Positions 25,905 through 34,510 of a stretch of 64,000 nucleotides of DNA are shown here, piece by piece (position 1 is the first letter of the stretch; the number at the start of each line of letters is the position of its first letter). The translations under genes and the position numbers were made by a program. The notes beneath the pieces are model-generated. The model saw only the letters and a program-made list of their open reading frames with translations. It had not been told where the DNA came from and did no database searches. The stretch is from Sphingomonas sp. AOB5 (lineage in GTDB: Bacteria > Pseudomonadota > Alphaproteobacteria > Sphingomonadales > Sphingomonadaceae): NCBI RefSeq assembly GCF_029433115.1, contig NZ_JARNTV010000014.1, positions 1 to 64,000 on the forward strand. The letters run 5' to 3'.

Positions 25905-27137
25905 TCAGCCTGCCTTGCGAACCAGCGGCAGCACCGTCCGTTCATCCATCCGCTTGCGCAGCAGCTCGATGAAATCGAGGTGGAGCTGGGTCGGCAGCCA
26001 GCCCGCACGCATGGTGATGCCTATCGACGGCGCCGGCTCGATCGTGCCGATCGGCACCGCGGCCAGCGTGTCGTCCTCGTGCATCAGCTCGTACGACGTG
26101 ATCAGCGTCAGCCGGTCGCTGCGCGCGAGCAGGTGACGGATCACCGGCAGCGAGCAGGTGGCGATCGAGGTCTTGGGACCCTTGCCGCCCGCGAACAGCC
26201 GCTCGAAACAGGCGCGGCGGCTCGATCCCGGGGTGCCGACCACCCAGTCATAATCGAGCAGGTTCTCGACCGTGACCTTGCCCTGGCGCAGCAGCTTGTG
26301 CCCGCGCCGGGCGACGACGGTATAGGGCGTCTTGGCCAGCGCCTGATTGGCGAGATCGTCGGCAGTGGTTTCCTGCACCAGCCCGATCACGAAATCGACC
26401 GCGCCCGCGCGCAGGCTCTTGAGCATCTCGGGCGCGCTTTCGTTGACGATCTTCACGTCCGCCTGCGGATGCGCCGAGACGAATTCGTCGAGCACCGAGG
26501 CGAGCAGCACGCTGCCGCCGAACGGCATGGCGCCGACTGCGATCTGGCTGTTGAAGCTGCCTTGCGCCGCTTCGATCTCCTTGATCCCCCACTCGATTTC
26601 CTGCGTGGCTAGCCTGATCTTGCGGCCGAACTCGACCCCGGCCGGGGTCACCATCACGCCGGCGGCCGTGCGGTAATAGAGCGACTTGCGCAGATTGCCT
26701 TCGAGGTCGCGGGCGGCACGTTGGAGCGAGGCTTGCGACAGGCCGAGCAGCTGGGCGGCCTGCGCGAACGAGCCGGTCTCGACGATCGCGATCAGGCTGC
26801 GCGCCTGCGATTTCGAGATGCGCTTGGCGATGACCGGCGCCGCGGCGGCAGTGACGCCCAGATCGATCAGCGCCTGTTCGATCTGCGCGAACAGCCGCGC
26901 GGTGCGGCGATGGAAGATCTCGCCCAGATCGTTGAGATAACTGCCGCTGGCGCGGCGATCGAGCAGGGTCACGCCGATCTGCTGCTCGAGCTTGGCAAGC
27001 GATTGGGTCACTGCCGGCTGGGAGAGGTTGCACTCCTCCGAAGCCTTTCTGACGCTGTTGAGCCGGCCGACGCTTTCGAACAGCTTGAGCTGGCGAAAGC
27101 TGAGGGATTCGGCGCGGGTTTCCGCATCCATGTCCAT
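25905..27137 (-). CDS. LysR-type regulator with two tandem HTH domains
   Basis: A 410-residue protein, about 100 longer than a normal LysR regulator. Residues 13-70 form a first LysR helix-turn-helix (FRQLKLFESVGRLNSVRKAS, then NLSQPAVTQSLAKLEQQIG). Residues 108-165 form a second (SQARSLIAIVETGSFAQAAQ, then LGLSQASLQRAARDLEG). An LTTR effector domain follows from about 190. Similar double-HTH regulators are annotated near gallate and protocatechuate genes (GalR type), but that link is from memory. It is divergent from the aromatic catabolic operon and probably controls it in response to a pathway acid. Confidence 0.85.
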   Translation of the reverse strand: MDMDAETRAESLSFRQLKLFESVGRLNSVRKASEECNLSQPAVTQSLAKLEQQIGVTLLDRRASGSYLNDLGEIFHRRTARLFAQIEQALIDLGVTAAAAPVIAKRISKSQARSLIAIVETGSFAQAAQLLGLSQASLQRAARDLEGNLRKSLYYRTAAGVMVTPAGVEFGRKIRLATQEIEWGIKEIEAAQGSFNSQIAVGAMPFGGSVLLASVLDEFVSAHPQADVKIVNESAPEMLKSLRAGAVDFVIGLVQETTADDLANQALAKTPYTVVARRGHKLLRQGKVTVENLLDYDWVVGTPGSSRRACFERLFAGGKGPKTSIATCSLPVIRHLLARSDRLTLITSYELMHEDDTLAAVPIGTIEPAPSIGITMRAGWLPTQLHLDFIELLRKRMDERTVLPLVRKAG

Positions 27138-27606
27138 CACTCTGGTTCCTCTCCGTTGCGGCCTCATAACCGAAAATTATCGCTTCGAGAATGCCCGCAC
27201 GATGCAGCGCTTATCGCTCGAAACTGGCTGCGAGCGGTGCCGGAAAGCAGCGAAAGCGCCCGTGTCCGGCCGGGCAATCGCGGTTGCCTCATCGGTATAT
27301 TCATTGTTAAATCAATGATATATGTACGATTCAAAGATAGCGCCGATCCGGCCTTGATCCACCGCAACACGACCCGCATCGAAGGTGTGAAATTGTCCCG
27401 GAAACGCGGAATTGATCACCAAATTCTACGCAAAACTTATAACCCCGCGCAGCGATTCAATCGCGAACGGCGATAGAAAATGGGTTGGGGAACCCAAGAT
27501 TTGAGGCGCGCCGATTGACGCTGGGCACCCCCGGGTTGCTTTTGCGGGCAAGCAAAGGGACGCCCGCGGGGCGGCTCCAAATCCAGCGCAGTTCAGGAGA
27601 GCGACA
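27138..27606. promoter_or_regulatory. Divergent regulatory region of the catabolic island
   Basis: A 469-bp region between the LysR-type gene and the first catabolic gene; no gene is supported. It is AT-richer than the surroundings between 27290 and 27440. It holds the inverted repeat TCATTG-N6-CAATGA (27301-27318) and an ATAA-N7-TTAT element near 27168-27182, either of which could be an LTTR site. AGGAGAG precedes the TTG start at 27607. Confidence 0.6.
27301..27318. promoter_or_regulatory. Candidate operator (inverted repeat)
   Basis: TCATTG TTAAAT CAATGA is a perfect 6-bp inverted repeat with a 6-bp spacer, flanked by TATA on both sides. It lies in the divergent region facing the double-HTH LysR regulator. 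The spacing is compatible with a dimeric HTH regulator; which protein binds it is an inference. Confidence 0.45.
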
Positions 27607-28599
27607 TTGGCCGGTAAGGTTCACCTCAAGATCGCGGTTGCGGAACATCCGCACACCTCGGCGATCCGCAGCGGCGAAATCCCCATCGAGGGTGTCGACG
27701 CCGAGTTCATCACGGTGAAGCCTCAGATCGGCGCGTTCCGCCGTATGGTGCGCGATGTCGAGTTCGACGTGTGCGAGCTGGCACCGACCACCTATATCAT
27801 CGCCCGCGCCTATGGCGCACCGTTCGTGGCGCTGCCGATCTTCGTGGTGCGCCGGTTCCACCATGCCGGCATGCTGGTGCGCCCCGATGCGGGCATCGCA
27901 GTGCCCAAGGATCTGGAAGGCAAGCGCGTCGGCGTGCGCGCCTATTCGGTGACCACCGGCGTGTGGATCCGTCAGGTGTTCATCGACGAATATGGCCTCG
28001 ACAATTCGAAGGTCACCTGGGTGGTCGATGACGAGGAGCATGTGCAGGCGCTCAAGCTGCCGTCGAACGTGATCCATGCGCCCGAGGGCCGCAGCCTTGC
28101 CGACATGATCGCCGCGGGCGAGCTTCAGGCGGGTGTCGAGGCGGCGGCAGGCATCGGCCGCACCGGCGCGCCGACCGGCGGCTGGCAGGAAGTCGAAGCC
28201 AATTATCCCGACCTGATCCCCAATGCCGAAGCGGTCGAGGCCGAATATTACGCGCGCACCGGCGTCTATCCGATGCACGGCACCATCGTGGTGAAGGATT
28301 CGGTTCTGGCCGAGCATCCGTGGATCGCCCGTTCGCTCAACGACGCCTTCACCCGCGCCAAGGACGAGTGGGTCGCAAAGCTCAATTCGGGCGAGGCGAC
28401 CGGCGCGGGCGCGGACAAGTATCGCAAGCTCCAGAAGATCGTCGGCGCCGATCCCCTGCCCTATGGCATCGAAGCCAACCGGCCGACGATCGAGGCGCTG
28501 GAAAAGACCGCGTTCGAACAGGGGCTGACCCCGCGCCGCATGTCGATGGACGAGCTGTTCGTCGATCCCACCACGATCCCCGCCCGTCAGGACGCGTAA
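27607..28599 (+). CDS. 4,5-dihydroxyphthalate decarboxylase-like protein (copy 1)
   Basis: A 330-residue cytoplasmic protein with the periplasmic-binding-protein-like fold of the Pht5/4,5-dihydroxyphthalate decarboxylase family: EFDVCELAPTTYIIARAYG, PIFVVRRFHHAGMLVRPDAG, DLEGKRVGVRAYSVTTGVW, and EHPWIARSLNDAF. The known enzyme removes a carboxylate from 4,5-dihydroxyphthalate to yield protocatechuate. This product may decarboxylate a related aromatic or ring-cleavage acid; its exact substrate is open. No signal peptide is seen, against a role as a transport binding protein. Start is a TTG behind AGGAGAG. It is the first gene of the catabolic run; a paralogue lies at 31296. Confidence 0.8.
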   Translation: MAGKVHLKIAVAEHPHTSAIRSGEIPIEGVDAEFITVKPQIGAFRRMVRDVEFDVCELAPTTYIIARAYGAPFVALPIFVVRRFHHAGMLVRPDAGIAVPKDLEGKRVGVRAYSVTTGVWIRQVFIDEYGLDNSKVTWVVDDEEHVQALKLPSNVIHAPEGRSLADMIAAGELQAGVEAAAGIGRTGAPTGGWQEVEANYPDLIPNAEAVEAEYYARTGVYPMHGTIVVKDSVLAEHPWIARSLNDAFTRAKDEWVAKLNSGEATGAGADKYRKLQKIVGADPLPYGIEANRPTIEALEKTAFEQGLTPRRMSMDELFVDPTTIPARQDA

Positions 28600-28600
28600 C

Positions 28601-29626
28601 ATGATTATCGATTGCCACGGCCATTTCACGACCGTCCCCAAATCCTTCCGCGACTGGCGCACCCGTCAGGTCGACGCCGCCAACGATCCGGCGAACGCGC
28701 CGAAGCCCGAGGAAGGCGCGATCCTGACCGACGACCAGATCCGCGAAGGGATCGAGGGCGGCCAGCTCCGCCTGCAGCAGGAGCGCGGCAGCGACCTGAC
28801 GCTGTTCTCGCCGATCGCCGGACTGATGAGCCATCATCTTGGTAACGAGCGGACCAGTCTGGAATGGGCGCGCGTCTCCAACGACAACGTCAAGCGCGTT
28901 ACCGAGTTGTATCCGGACAATTTCGTGCCGGTCTGCCAGCTGCCGCAATCGCCCGGCGCGCCGCCCGCAAACAGCGTTCCGGAGCTGCGCCGCTGCGTCG
29001 AGGAACTGGGCTTTGTCGGCGTCAATGTGAACCCTGACCCGACCGGCGGCTACTGGACCGGCAAGCCCTTCACCGATCGCGAATGGTATCCGCTGTTCGA
29101 GGCGATGTGCGATCTCGACGTGCCCGGCATGGTCCATGTCGCGGCATCGTGTAACCCGAACTTCCACGGCACCGGCGCGCACTACATCAACGCCGATACA
29201 TCGGTGTTCATGCAGATCCTCCAGTCGGACCTGTTCAAGGATTTCCCGACGCTGCGGCTGGTGATCCCGCATGGCGGCGGCGCGGTGCCGTACCATTGGG
29301 GCCGGTATCGCGGCATGTCGCTCGAGATGATGGACCGGCCGCTCGAAGGGCTGCTCGACAACATCTTCTTCGATACCTGCGTCTATCATCTGCCCGGCGT
29401 CGAGCTGCTGACCAAGGTGATCCCGGTCGAGAACGTCCTGTTCGGCTCCGAGATGATCGGCGCGGTGCGCGGGCGCGATCCGAACACCGGCGAATATTTC
29501 GACGACACCAAGAAATATGTCGATCAGCTGCCCTTGTCCGCCGGGGACAAGGCCAAGGTGTTCGAAGGCAATGCGCGGCGGGTCTATCCGCGGCTGGATG
29601 CGCTGCTCAAACAGCGCGGACTCTGA
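28601..29626 (+). CDS. ligJ: LigJ-like 4-oxalomesaconate hydratase (amidohydrolase superfamily)
   Basis: A 341-residue amidohydrolase-2 protein beginning MIIDCHGHFTT with metal-binding His6 and His8. The segments ERGSDLTLFSP, FVGVNVNPDPTGGYWT, VIPHGGGAVPYHWGR, IFFDTCVYH and NVLFGSEMIGAVRG match, as I remember it, the LigJ protein of Sphingobium SYK-6 along its whole length. LigJ hydrates 4-oxalomesaconate to 4-carboxy-4-hydroxy-2-oxoadipate after protocatechuate 4,5-cleavage. This fits LigA/LigB in the same cluster. It starts one base after the previous stop codon, so translation is likely coupled. Confidence 0.85.
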   Translation: MIIDCHGHFTTVPKSFRDWRTRQVDAANDPANAPKPEEGAILTDDQIREGIEGGQLRLQQERGSDLTLFSPIAGLMSHHLGNERTSLEWARVSNDNVKRVTELYPDNFVPVCQLPQSPGAPPANSVPELRRCVEELGFVGVNVNPDPTGGYWTGKPFTDREWYPLFEAMCDLDVPGMVHVAASCNPNFHGTGAHYINADTSVFMQILQSDLFKDFPTLRLVIPHGGGAVPYHWGRYRGMSLEMMDRPLEGLLDNIFFDTCVYHLPGVELLTKVIPVENVLFGSEMIGAVRGRDPNTGEYFDDTKKYVDQLPLSAGDKAKVFEGNARRVYPRLDALLKQRGL

Positions 29627-29642
29627 GCTTCCAGACATCGCC

Positions 29643-29676
29643 AACGGGCCGGGAATCTATCGCTTCCCGGCCCGTT
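29643..29676 (+). terminator. Intra-operon hairpin (attenuator or partial terminator)
   Basis: A perfect 13-bp stem (29643-29655 with 29664-29676) with an 8-base loop lies 16 bp after the ligJ-like stop. Only a short T-stretch (TTTC) ends it, so it may act as a partial terminator or RNA-processing/stabilising hairpin between ligJ and the TPP-enzyme gene. Confidence 0.65.
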
Positions 29677-29734
29677 TCGATTGGAGCGCCCTCACCGGAA
29701 ATGGTCTGACCTTCGCATAACGAAGGAGAGACAT

Positions 29735-31282
29735 GTGAACGGCGCCGAAGCCCTTGTGAACACACTGGCCGATCAGGGCGTCGAAATCTGTTTCGCCAAT
29801 CCCGGCACCTCGGAAATGCACTTCCTCGCCGCGCTGGAGAATCCGCGGATGAAGAGCGTGCTGTGCCTGTTCGAAGGCGTCTGCACCGGTGCCGCTGACG
29901 GCTATTACCGGATGGCGGACAAGCCCGCCTCGACCCTGCTGCACCTTGGGCCGGGCCTCGCCAACGGCCTCGCCAATATCCACAATGCCAAGCGCGCCAG
30001 CGTGGGCATGGTCAACATCGTCGGTGAACATTCGGCGAGCCATCTCAAATATGATCCGCCGCTGACTTCGGACATCGAAGGACTGGCACGACCGCTGAGC
30101 CATTGGGTGCGGCGTGCGGAATCGGCGGGATCGATCGCCTGGGACGCGGCGACCGCGGTGGCCAAGGCAAGCGAGCATCCGGGCCAGATCGCGACCCTGA
30201 TCCTGCCCGGCGACACGGCGTGGCAGGATGCCGGACAGCCCCGCCTGCCCGCCGTGACCGCTTCCCCGCGCAAAGCCCCCGACGCCGCCCGGATCGACAA
30301 GATCGCCGAGGTGCTGCGTTCGGGCGAACCCGCGCTGATCATCCTCGCCAACAAATCCACCCGCGGCCGCGCGCTCGAACTCGCCGGCAAGGTCGCGGCC
30401 GGCACCGGATGCCGTCTGGGCAGCCAGTTCTTCACCGCGCGGATCGAACGCGGCGCGGGGCGCGTGCCGCTGGAGCGCATCCCCTATGCCGTGCCGCAGG
30501 GTCAGACGTTCCTGTCCGGCTTCAAGCATCTGATCACGGTCGAGACCAGGGAACCGGTCGCCTTCTTCGCCTATCCCGACAAGCCGAGCCTGCTGAAGGC
30601 TCCCGGCACCGTCGTCCACAATCTGGCCGATGCCGACGAGGACAGCGAAGCCGCGTTCGAGATGCTGATCGACGCGCTGGGCCTGAAGGGCACCGCGCCG
30701 CGGCTTCAGGAGCGGATCGAAACCCCGCCGCCCAGCGGCGCGCTCAACCCGCAGAGCATTGCGCATGCGCTCGCCGCGGCGCTGCCCGAACATGCCATCC
30801 TGGTCGATGAATCGCTGACCACCGGCCGTGAATCGATGGGCCTCACCATGGGCGCGCGACCACACGACCTGATCAACAATATGGGCGGATCGATCGGATA
30901 CGGCACGCCCGTCGCCACCGGCACCGCACTGGCCTGCCCGGACCGGCGGACCTTCTGCATGGTTGGCGACGGCAGCGCGATGTACACCATCCAGTCGCTG
31001 TGGACGCAGGCGCGCGAAGGGCTGCCCGTCACCACGATCATCTTCGCCAACAACAGCTACGCCATCCTGAAGGCCGAATACGCGAACATGGGCGCGGGCA
31101 CACCGGGTCCGCAGGCGCTGGCGATGATCGATATCGACCGCCCGACGATCGACTGGGTCGCGATGGCGAAGAGCATGGGCGTGCCGGGCGTCAGCGTCTC
31201 GACCGCAGAGGATTTCCACGCCGCGATGGTCCGCTCGGTCGATGCCGAGGGTCCGGTGCTGATCGAAGTGAAACTATACTGA
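29735..31282 (+). CDS. Thiamine-pyrophosphate-dependent enzyme (acetolactate synthase large-subunit-like)
   Basis: A 515-residue TPP enzyme, shorter than true acetolactate synthases. The pyrimidine-binding domain has CLFEGVCTGAADGY (activating Glu47) and the C-terminal domain has MVGDGSAMYTIQSLWTQARE with FANNSYAILKAE. It belongs to the IlvX/benzoylformate-decarboxylase-like branch, whose members usually decarboxylate 2-oxo acids. In this cluster a 2-oxo acid from side-chain or ring-cleavage metabolism is a plausible substrate, but this is inference. GTG start at 29735 after AAGGAGAG; the nearby ATG at 29733 runs straight into TGA. Confidence 0.82.
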   Translation: MNGAEALVNTLADQGVEICFANPGTSEMHFLAALENPRMKSVLCLFEGVCTGAADGYYRMADKPASTLLHLGPGLANGLANIHNAKRASVGMVNIVGEHSASHLKYDPPLTSDIEGLARPLSHWVRRAESAGSIAWDAATAVAKASEHPGQIATLILPGDTAWQDAGQPRLPAVTASPRKAPDAARIDKIAEVLRSGEPALIILANKSTRGRALELAGKVAAGTGCRLGSQFFTARIERGAGRVPLERIPYAVPQGQTFLSGFKHLITVETREPVAFFAYPDKPSLLKAPGTVVHNLADADEDSEAAFEMLIDALGLKGTAPRLQERIETPPPSGALNPQSIAHALAAALPEHAILVDESLTTGRESMGLTMGARPHDLINNMGGSIGYGTPVATGTALACPDRRTFCMVGDGSAMYTIQSLWTQAREGLPVTTIIFANNSYAILKAEYANMGAGTPGPQALAMIDIDRPTIDWVAMAKSMGVPGVSVSTAEDFHAAMVRSVDAEGPVLIEVKLY

Positions 31283-31295
31283 GGGGGAGGGGCCG

Positions 31296-32189
31296 ATGGC
31301 CACCACAGCCGTGACGACGCTCAAGACCAATCTGGCCGATTATCCGGTGACGCAGGCGATGAAGGACGGGCGCGTCACGTCCGATATCGTCTCGCTCGAT
31401 TTCTGCGGACCGCCACAGGCGCACAACGGCTTCAAGGCGATGATCCGCGAAGGCGCGTTCGATTGCGGCGAGCTGGCGATCGTCACGCTGCTTCAGGCCA
31501 AGATCTACGGCAAGCCCTGGGTCGCGCTGCCGGTGCCGGTCAATGGCCGTTTCCAGCATCATTGCGCCGGCTTCAATCGCGAGTTCGGGCACCTGAATCC
31601 GAAGGATATCGAGGGTAAGCGCGTCGGCGTGCGCAGCTATGCGCAGACCACGGGGCTATGGATTCGCGGTATCCTCCAGCACGAATATGGCGTCGATCTG
31701 GACAAGGTGACCTGGTGCAAGGTCGGCGAGGGTCACCTCCTTGAGTACACCGATCCGGCCAATGTCGAGCAGTTGCCCAAGGGCTCGGACATCGGCCAGA
31801 TGATGCTCGACGGCGAGCTTGCCGCGACCCTGCAGGGCGTCGACCTGCCCAAGGACCCGCGCGTCGAATATCTGGTGCCGAACCCGTTCGAGGCGGCGAA
31901 GGACTGGTATGCGCGCGAAGGCGTAGTGTGCATCAACCACATGTTCGTGGTGCATGAGAGCCTGACCCGCGAGCGGCCCGACATCGTCCGCGAGATCTTC
32001 CGCATGATCGTCGACAGCCGCGAGCTGACCGAGGGCGGCGTTCCGGCGATCTATCCGCCGATCGGACTGGAAGCGAACCGCAAGGGCATCCAGCTCGCGA
32101 TCGACTGGGCACATGAGCAGAAGATCATTCCGCGCAAGATCGAAGTCGACGAGCTGTTCGACGATGTGACCGCGGCGCTGGGGGCCTGA
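31296..32189 (+). CDS. 4,5-dihydroxyphthalate decarboxylase-like protein (copy 2)
   Basis: A 297-residue paralogue of the product at 27607, with the same family segments: AFDCGELAIVTLLQAKIYGK, PVPVNGRFQHHCAGFN, DIEGKRVGVRSYAQTTGLW, and RPDIVREIFRMI. It shares VGVR-[AS]-Y-x2-TTG-x-WIR with copy 1 but diverges elsewhere, so it probably acts on a different intermediate or forms a heteromer. No signal peptide. The ATG at 31296 follows GAGGGGGAGGGG, 13 bp after the TPP gene. Function as a decarboxylase is inferred from family. Confidence 0.78.
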   Translation: MATTAVTTLKTNLADYPVTQAMKDGRVTSDIVSLDFCGPPQAHNGFKAMIREGAFDCGELAIVTLLQAKIYGKPWVALPVPVNGRFQHHCAGFNREFGHLNPKDIEGKRVGVRSYAQTTGLWIRGILQHEYGVDLDKVTWCKVGEGHLLEYTDPANVEQLPKGSDIGQMMLDGELAATLQGVDLPKDPRVEYLVPNPFEAAKDWYAREGVVCINHMFVVHESLTRERPDIVREIFRMIVDSRELTEGGVPAIYPPIGLEANRKGIQLAIDWAHEQKIIPRKIEVDELFDDVTAALGA

Positions 32190-32191
32190 AG

Positions 32192-33484
32192 ATGAAGCGG
32201 CTCGCGGCCCTGTTGCTGGCCTTCGCGGCAATGCCTGCCTCGGCGCAGACCGCACCTGCCCTGCGCACCGACTATGTCTCGTTCGGGGCGCATGACGAGG
32301 GGCTGATCTACCAGCCCACAGGCGCGCGGTCGCGGATCGCGCTGGTCTATGCGCATCCCAGCGGGAACACGTTCGATACCGCGGTCGGGCGCGAAATGGC
32401 GCGGCGCGGCTATGCGACCATGATGGTCAATCATCGTGACGAGGACGAACGGCTCGATGCGTTTGCCGGGGCGATCTCGGAGGCGATCCGGCACATGCGC
32501 GCGCTGCCCGGCATCGAGCGGGTCGTGCTGATCGGGCATAGCGGCGGGGGTCCGCTGGCAGCCTTCTACCAGAATGTCGCCGAACATGGGCCGGGCGCGT
32601 GCAGCGGACCGGAGAAACTCTATCCATGCCGCACCGATCTGGTGAAGGACCTCGCGCCCGCGGACGGGGTGGTGCTGCTCGATCCGACATTGGGCGCCTT
32701 CCACCAGATGAGTTCGATCGATCCGGCGGGCGGCAGTGACACGCGTGACGCATCGCTCGACATGTTCGCGCCGGCCAATGGCTATGACGACGCCAGCGGA
32801 CGCGCCGCCTACCCCGCGGAGTTCCGCCGCCGCTTCGCCGCAGGGCAAGCACGGCGCAGCGATGCGCTGATCGCACAGGCGCAGGAACGGCTGCGCGTCA
32901 TCGAAGCGGGGCAAGGCCAGTTCGAGGATGATGAGCCGTTCGTGATCCGCGGCATCGGCCATCATGCCGCGGGCGCGCGGCTCTATCAGCCCGACACCAG
33001 CATGCTCTCGCACACCCGCGCGCCGCACCTGCTGCTGCGCGCCGACGGCAGCGATAGCGAAGGCGTGATCGCTTCGGTCCGCGCGCCGGGCGGCAAGGCG
33101 ACCCGAGACGGGCTGCGCACGATGGAGCTGATGGGCAACAACACCAGCGTCCGCATCTTCCTCGCGACCGCTGCGATCCGGACGAAGGACTTCGCGATTG
33201 GCGAAGACGATATCACCGGCGTCGACTGGAGCTCGGCCTTCTCGTCCGCGCCGGGCAATGCGCCGGGCATCACCGTGCCGTCGCTCGTGCTGACGATGAG
33301 CTGCCACTATCTGCTCGTCCCCGGCGAGCTCATCTTCGACCGGCTGGGATCGCGCGACAAAAGCTATGCCGCGGTCGAGGGGGCCACCCATCTCTTCGGC
33401 CCGTGCAGGCCCGAATATGGCGACACGGTGAAGCGGACCTTCGATCATGTCGCGCTCTGGCTGACCAAGCCGGGAAGGTTCTGA
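32192..33484 (+). CDS. Exported alpha/beta hydrolase
   Basis: A 430-residue protein with a signal peptide (MKRLAALLLAFAAMPASAQ) and an alpha/beta hydrolase core. The motif YAHPSGNTFDTAVGREMARR is followed by the nucleophile elbow LIGHSGGGPLAAF (Ser117), and a late EGATHLFGPC gives the probable catalytic histidine. Periplasmic location suggests it splits an ester-linked aromatic before import. It starts two bases after the upstream stop, well inside the operon. The substrate is not known. Confidence 0.82.
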   Translation: MKRLAALLLAFAAMPASAQTAPALRTDYVSFGAHDEGLIYQPTGARSRIALVYAHPSGNTFDTAVGREMARRGYATMMVNHRDEDERLDAFAGAISEAIRHMRALPGIERVVLIGHSGGGPLAAFYQNVAEHGPGACSGPEKLYPCRTDLVKDLAPADGVVLLDPTLGAFHQMSSIDPAGGSDTRDASLDMFAPANGYDDASGRAAYPAEFRRRFAAGQARRSDALIAQAQERLRVIEAGQGQFEDDEPFVIRGIGHHAAGARLYQPDTSMLSHTRAPHLLLRADGSDSEGVIASVRAPGGKATRDGLRTMELMGNNTSVRIFLATAAIRTKDFAIGEDDITGVDWSSAFSSAPGNAPGITVPSLVLTMSCHYLLVPGELIFDRLGSRDKSYAAVEGATHLFGPCRPEYGDTVKRTFDHVALWLTKPGRF

Positions 33485-33486
33485 CG

Positions 33487-34380
33487 ATGCGGGCCTCGCT
33501 CTGCCTCGTGGCGCTCGCACTGGCGGGCTGTGCCTCCACGCGCGAGATCCCGTTCGTCGACGCGCATTCGCATCTGGTTCCGAACCTGACGCCCGACGAG
33601 GAAGTCGCGAAGTTCCGCGCCTCGGGTTTGCGTGCGGTCGTCATCATGAACCCCGATCCGGCGGCGATGCGCGATCTGGGTAGCCGCCATGGCGATTTCG
33701 TGATCCCGTTCCTCAGCATCGCGCGCCTGCCCGAAATGGCGGGCATCCGGCTGACCCCGAACGCGGCCGCGGCAATGGCGACGGTCGAAGCCGAAGGCGC
33801 CGTATGCGGGCTGGGCGAAGTGCCGACGCGGGTCGTGCCCGCGACCGAGCCGAGCGACGATCTCGCGCTGTTCAACCCCGACCGGCTGCCGGTCTATGCA
33901 CTGGCGAATGCACGCGCCCTGCCGCTCAACATCCATGTCACCATCGATACGCCCGCGGTCGAGGCAGCGGTCAGCCGGATCGCGCGTGAGTATCCGCGGA
34001 TGAAGCTGATCCTTGCCCATGCCGGCTGGTCTGCCGGGCCGGACGTGCTCGGGCGGCTGCTCGACGCGCATCCCAATCTCTATGCCGATCTTTCGATCCG
34101 CCTCGATCCCGCGGCGGGCTTCGTCCAGCCGCGCGAGACCACGATCCTTGCCGCCGACGGATCGCTGCTGCCCGAGTGGCGCGCGCTGATCGAGCGCCAT
34201 CCGGATCGCTTCATGTTCGCGATGGATATCACCGGCGCCGAACGCCCGGCTTATATCGAAAGGCTGATCGCGATCGCGCGCCAGGCCTTCGCGCCGTTGC
34301 CGCGCAAGCTCCAGCACGCCCTCGCGCACGGCAATATCGAACGGTTGCTGGCGGGCTGCCGCTTCCCCCGCAAGCGCTGA
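33487..34380 (+). CDS. Amidohydrolase-2 family lipoprotein
   Basis: A 297-residue protein with a lipoprotein leader (MRASLCLVALALAGC, lipidated Cys15) and an amidohydrolase barrel: VDAHSHLVPN (metal-binding HxH), LPLNIHVTIDTP, ILAHAGWSAG and FAMDITGAE. This is the PF04909 family (decarboxylases, hydratases, lactonases), but membership on the periplasmic face of the outer or inner membrane is unusual for enzymes of ring-cleavage pathways, which are normally cytoplasmic. It starts two bases after the alpha/beta hydrolase stop, so both exported hydrolases are made together. Confidence 0.8.
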   Translation: MRASLCLVALALAGCASTREIPFVDAHSHLVPNLTPDEEVAKFRASGLRAVVIMNPDPAAMRDLGSRHGDFVIPFLSIARLPEMAGIRLTPNAAAAMATVEAEGAVCGLGEVPTRVVPATEPSDDLALFNPDRLPVYALANARALPLNIHVTIDTPAVEAAVSRIAREYPRMKLILAHAGWSAGPDVLGRLLDAHPNLYADLSIRLDPAAGFVQPRETTILAADGSLLPEWRALIERHPDRFMFAMDITGAERPAYIERLIAIARQAFAPLPRKLQHALAHGNIERLLAGCRFPRKR

Positions 34381-34510
34381 CGCCGCCGCCGCGCGGCAGG
34401 CTCAGAACTTATCCCCCGGCGCGGAACTTCAACTGTTCGCCTGACCCGATCCGGACGAAGCAGGATCGGAGAAGGGCCGGGTCAACCTGCCCGGTAGCAG
34501 GAGCAGGACG

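Noticed and set aside
34381-34510. Possible pseudogene remnant or riboswitch before the LigI-like gene
   Set aside because: Only a weak 7-bp hairpin (34446-34469) is present; no conserved aptamer core or broken reading frame was found.
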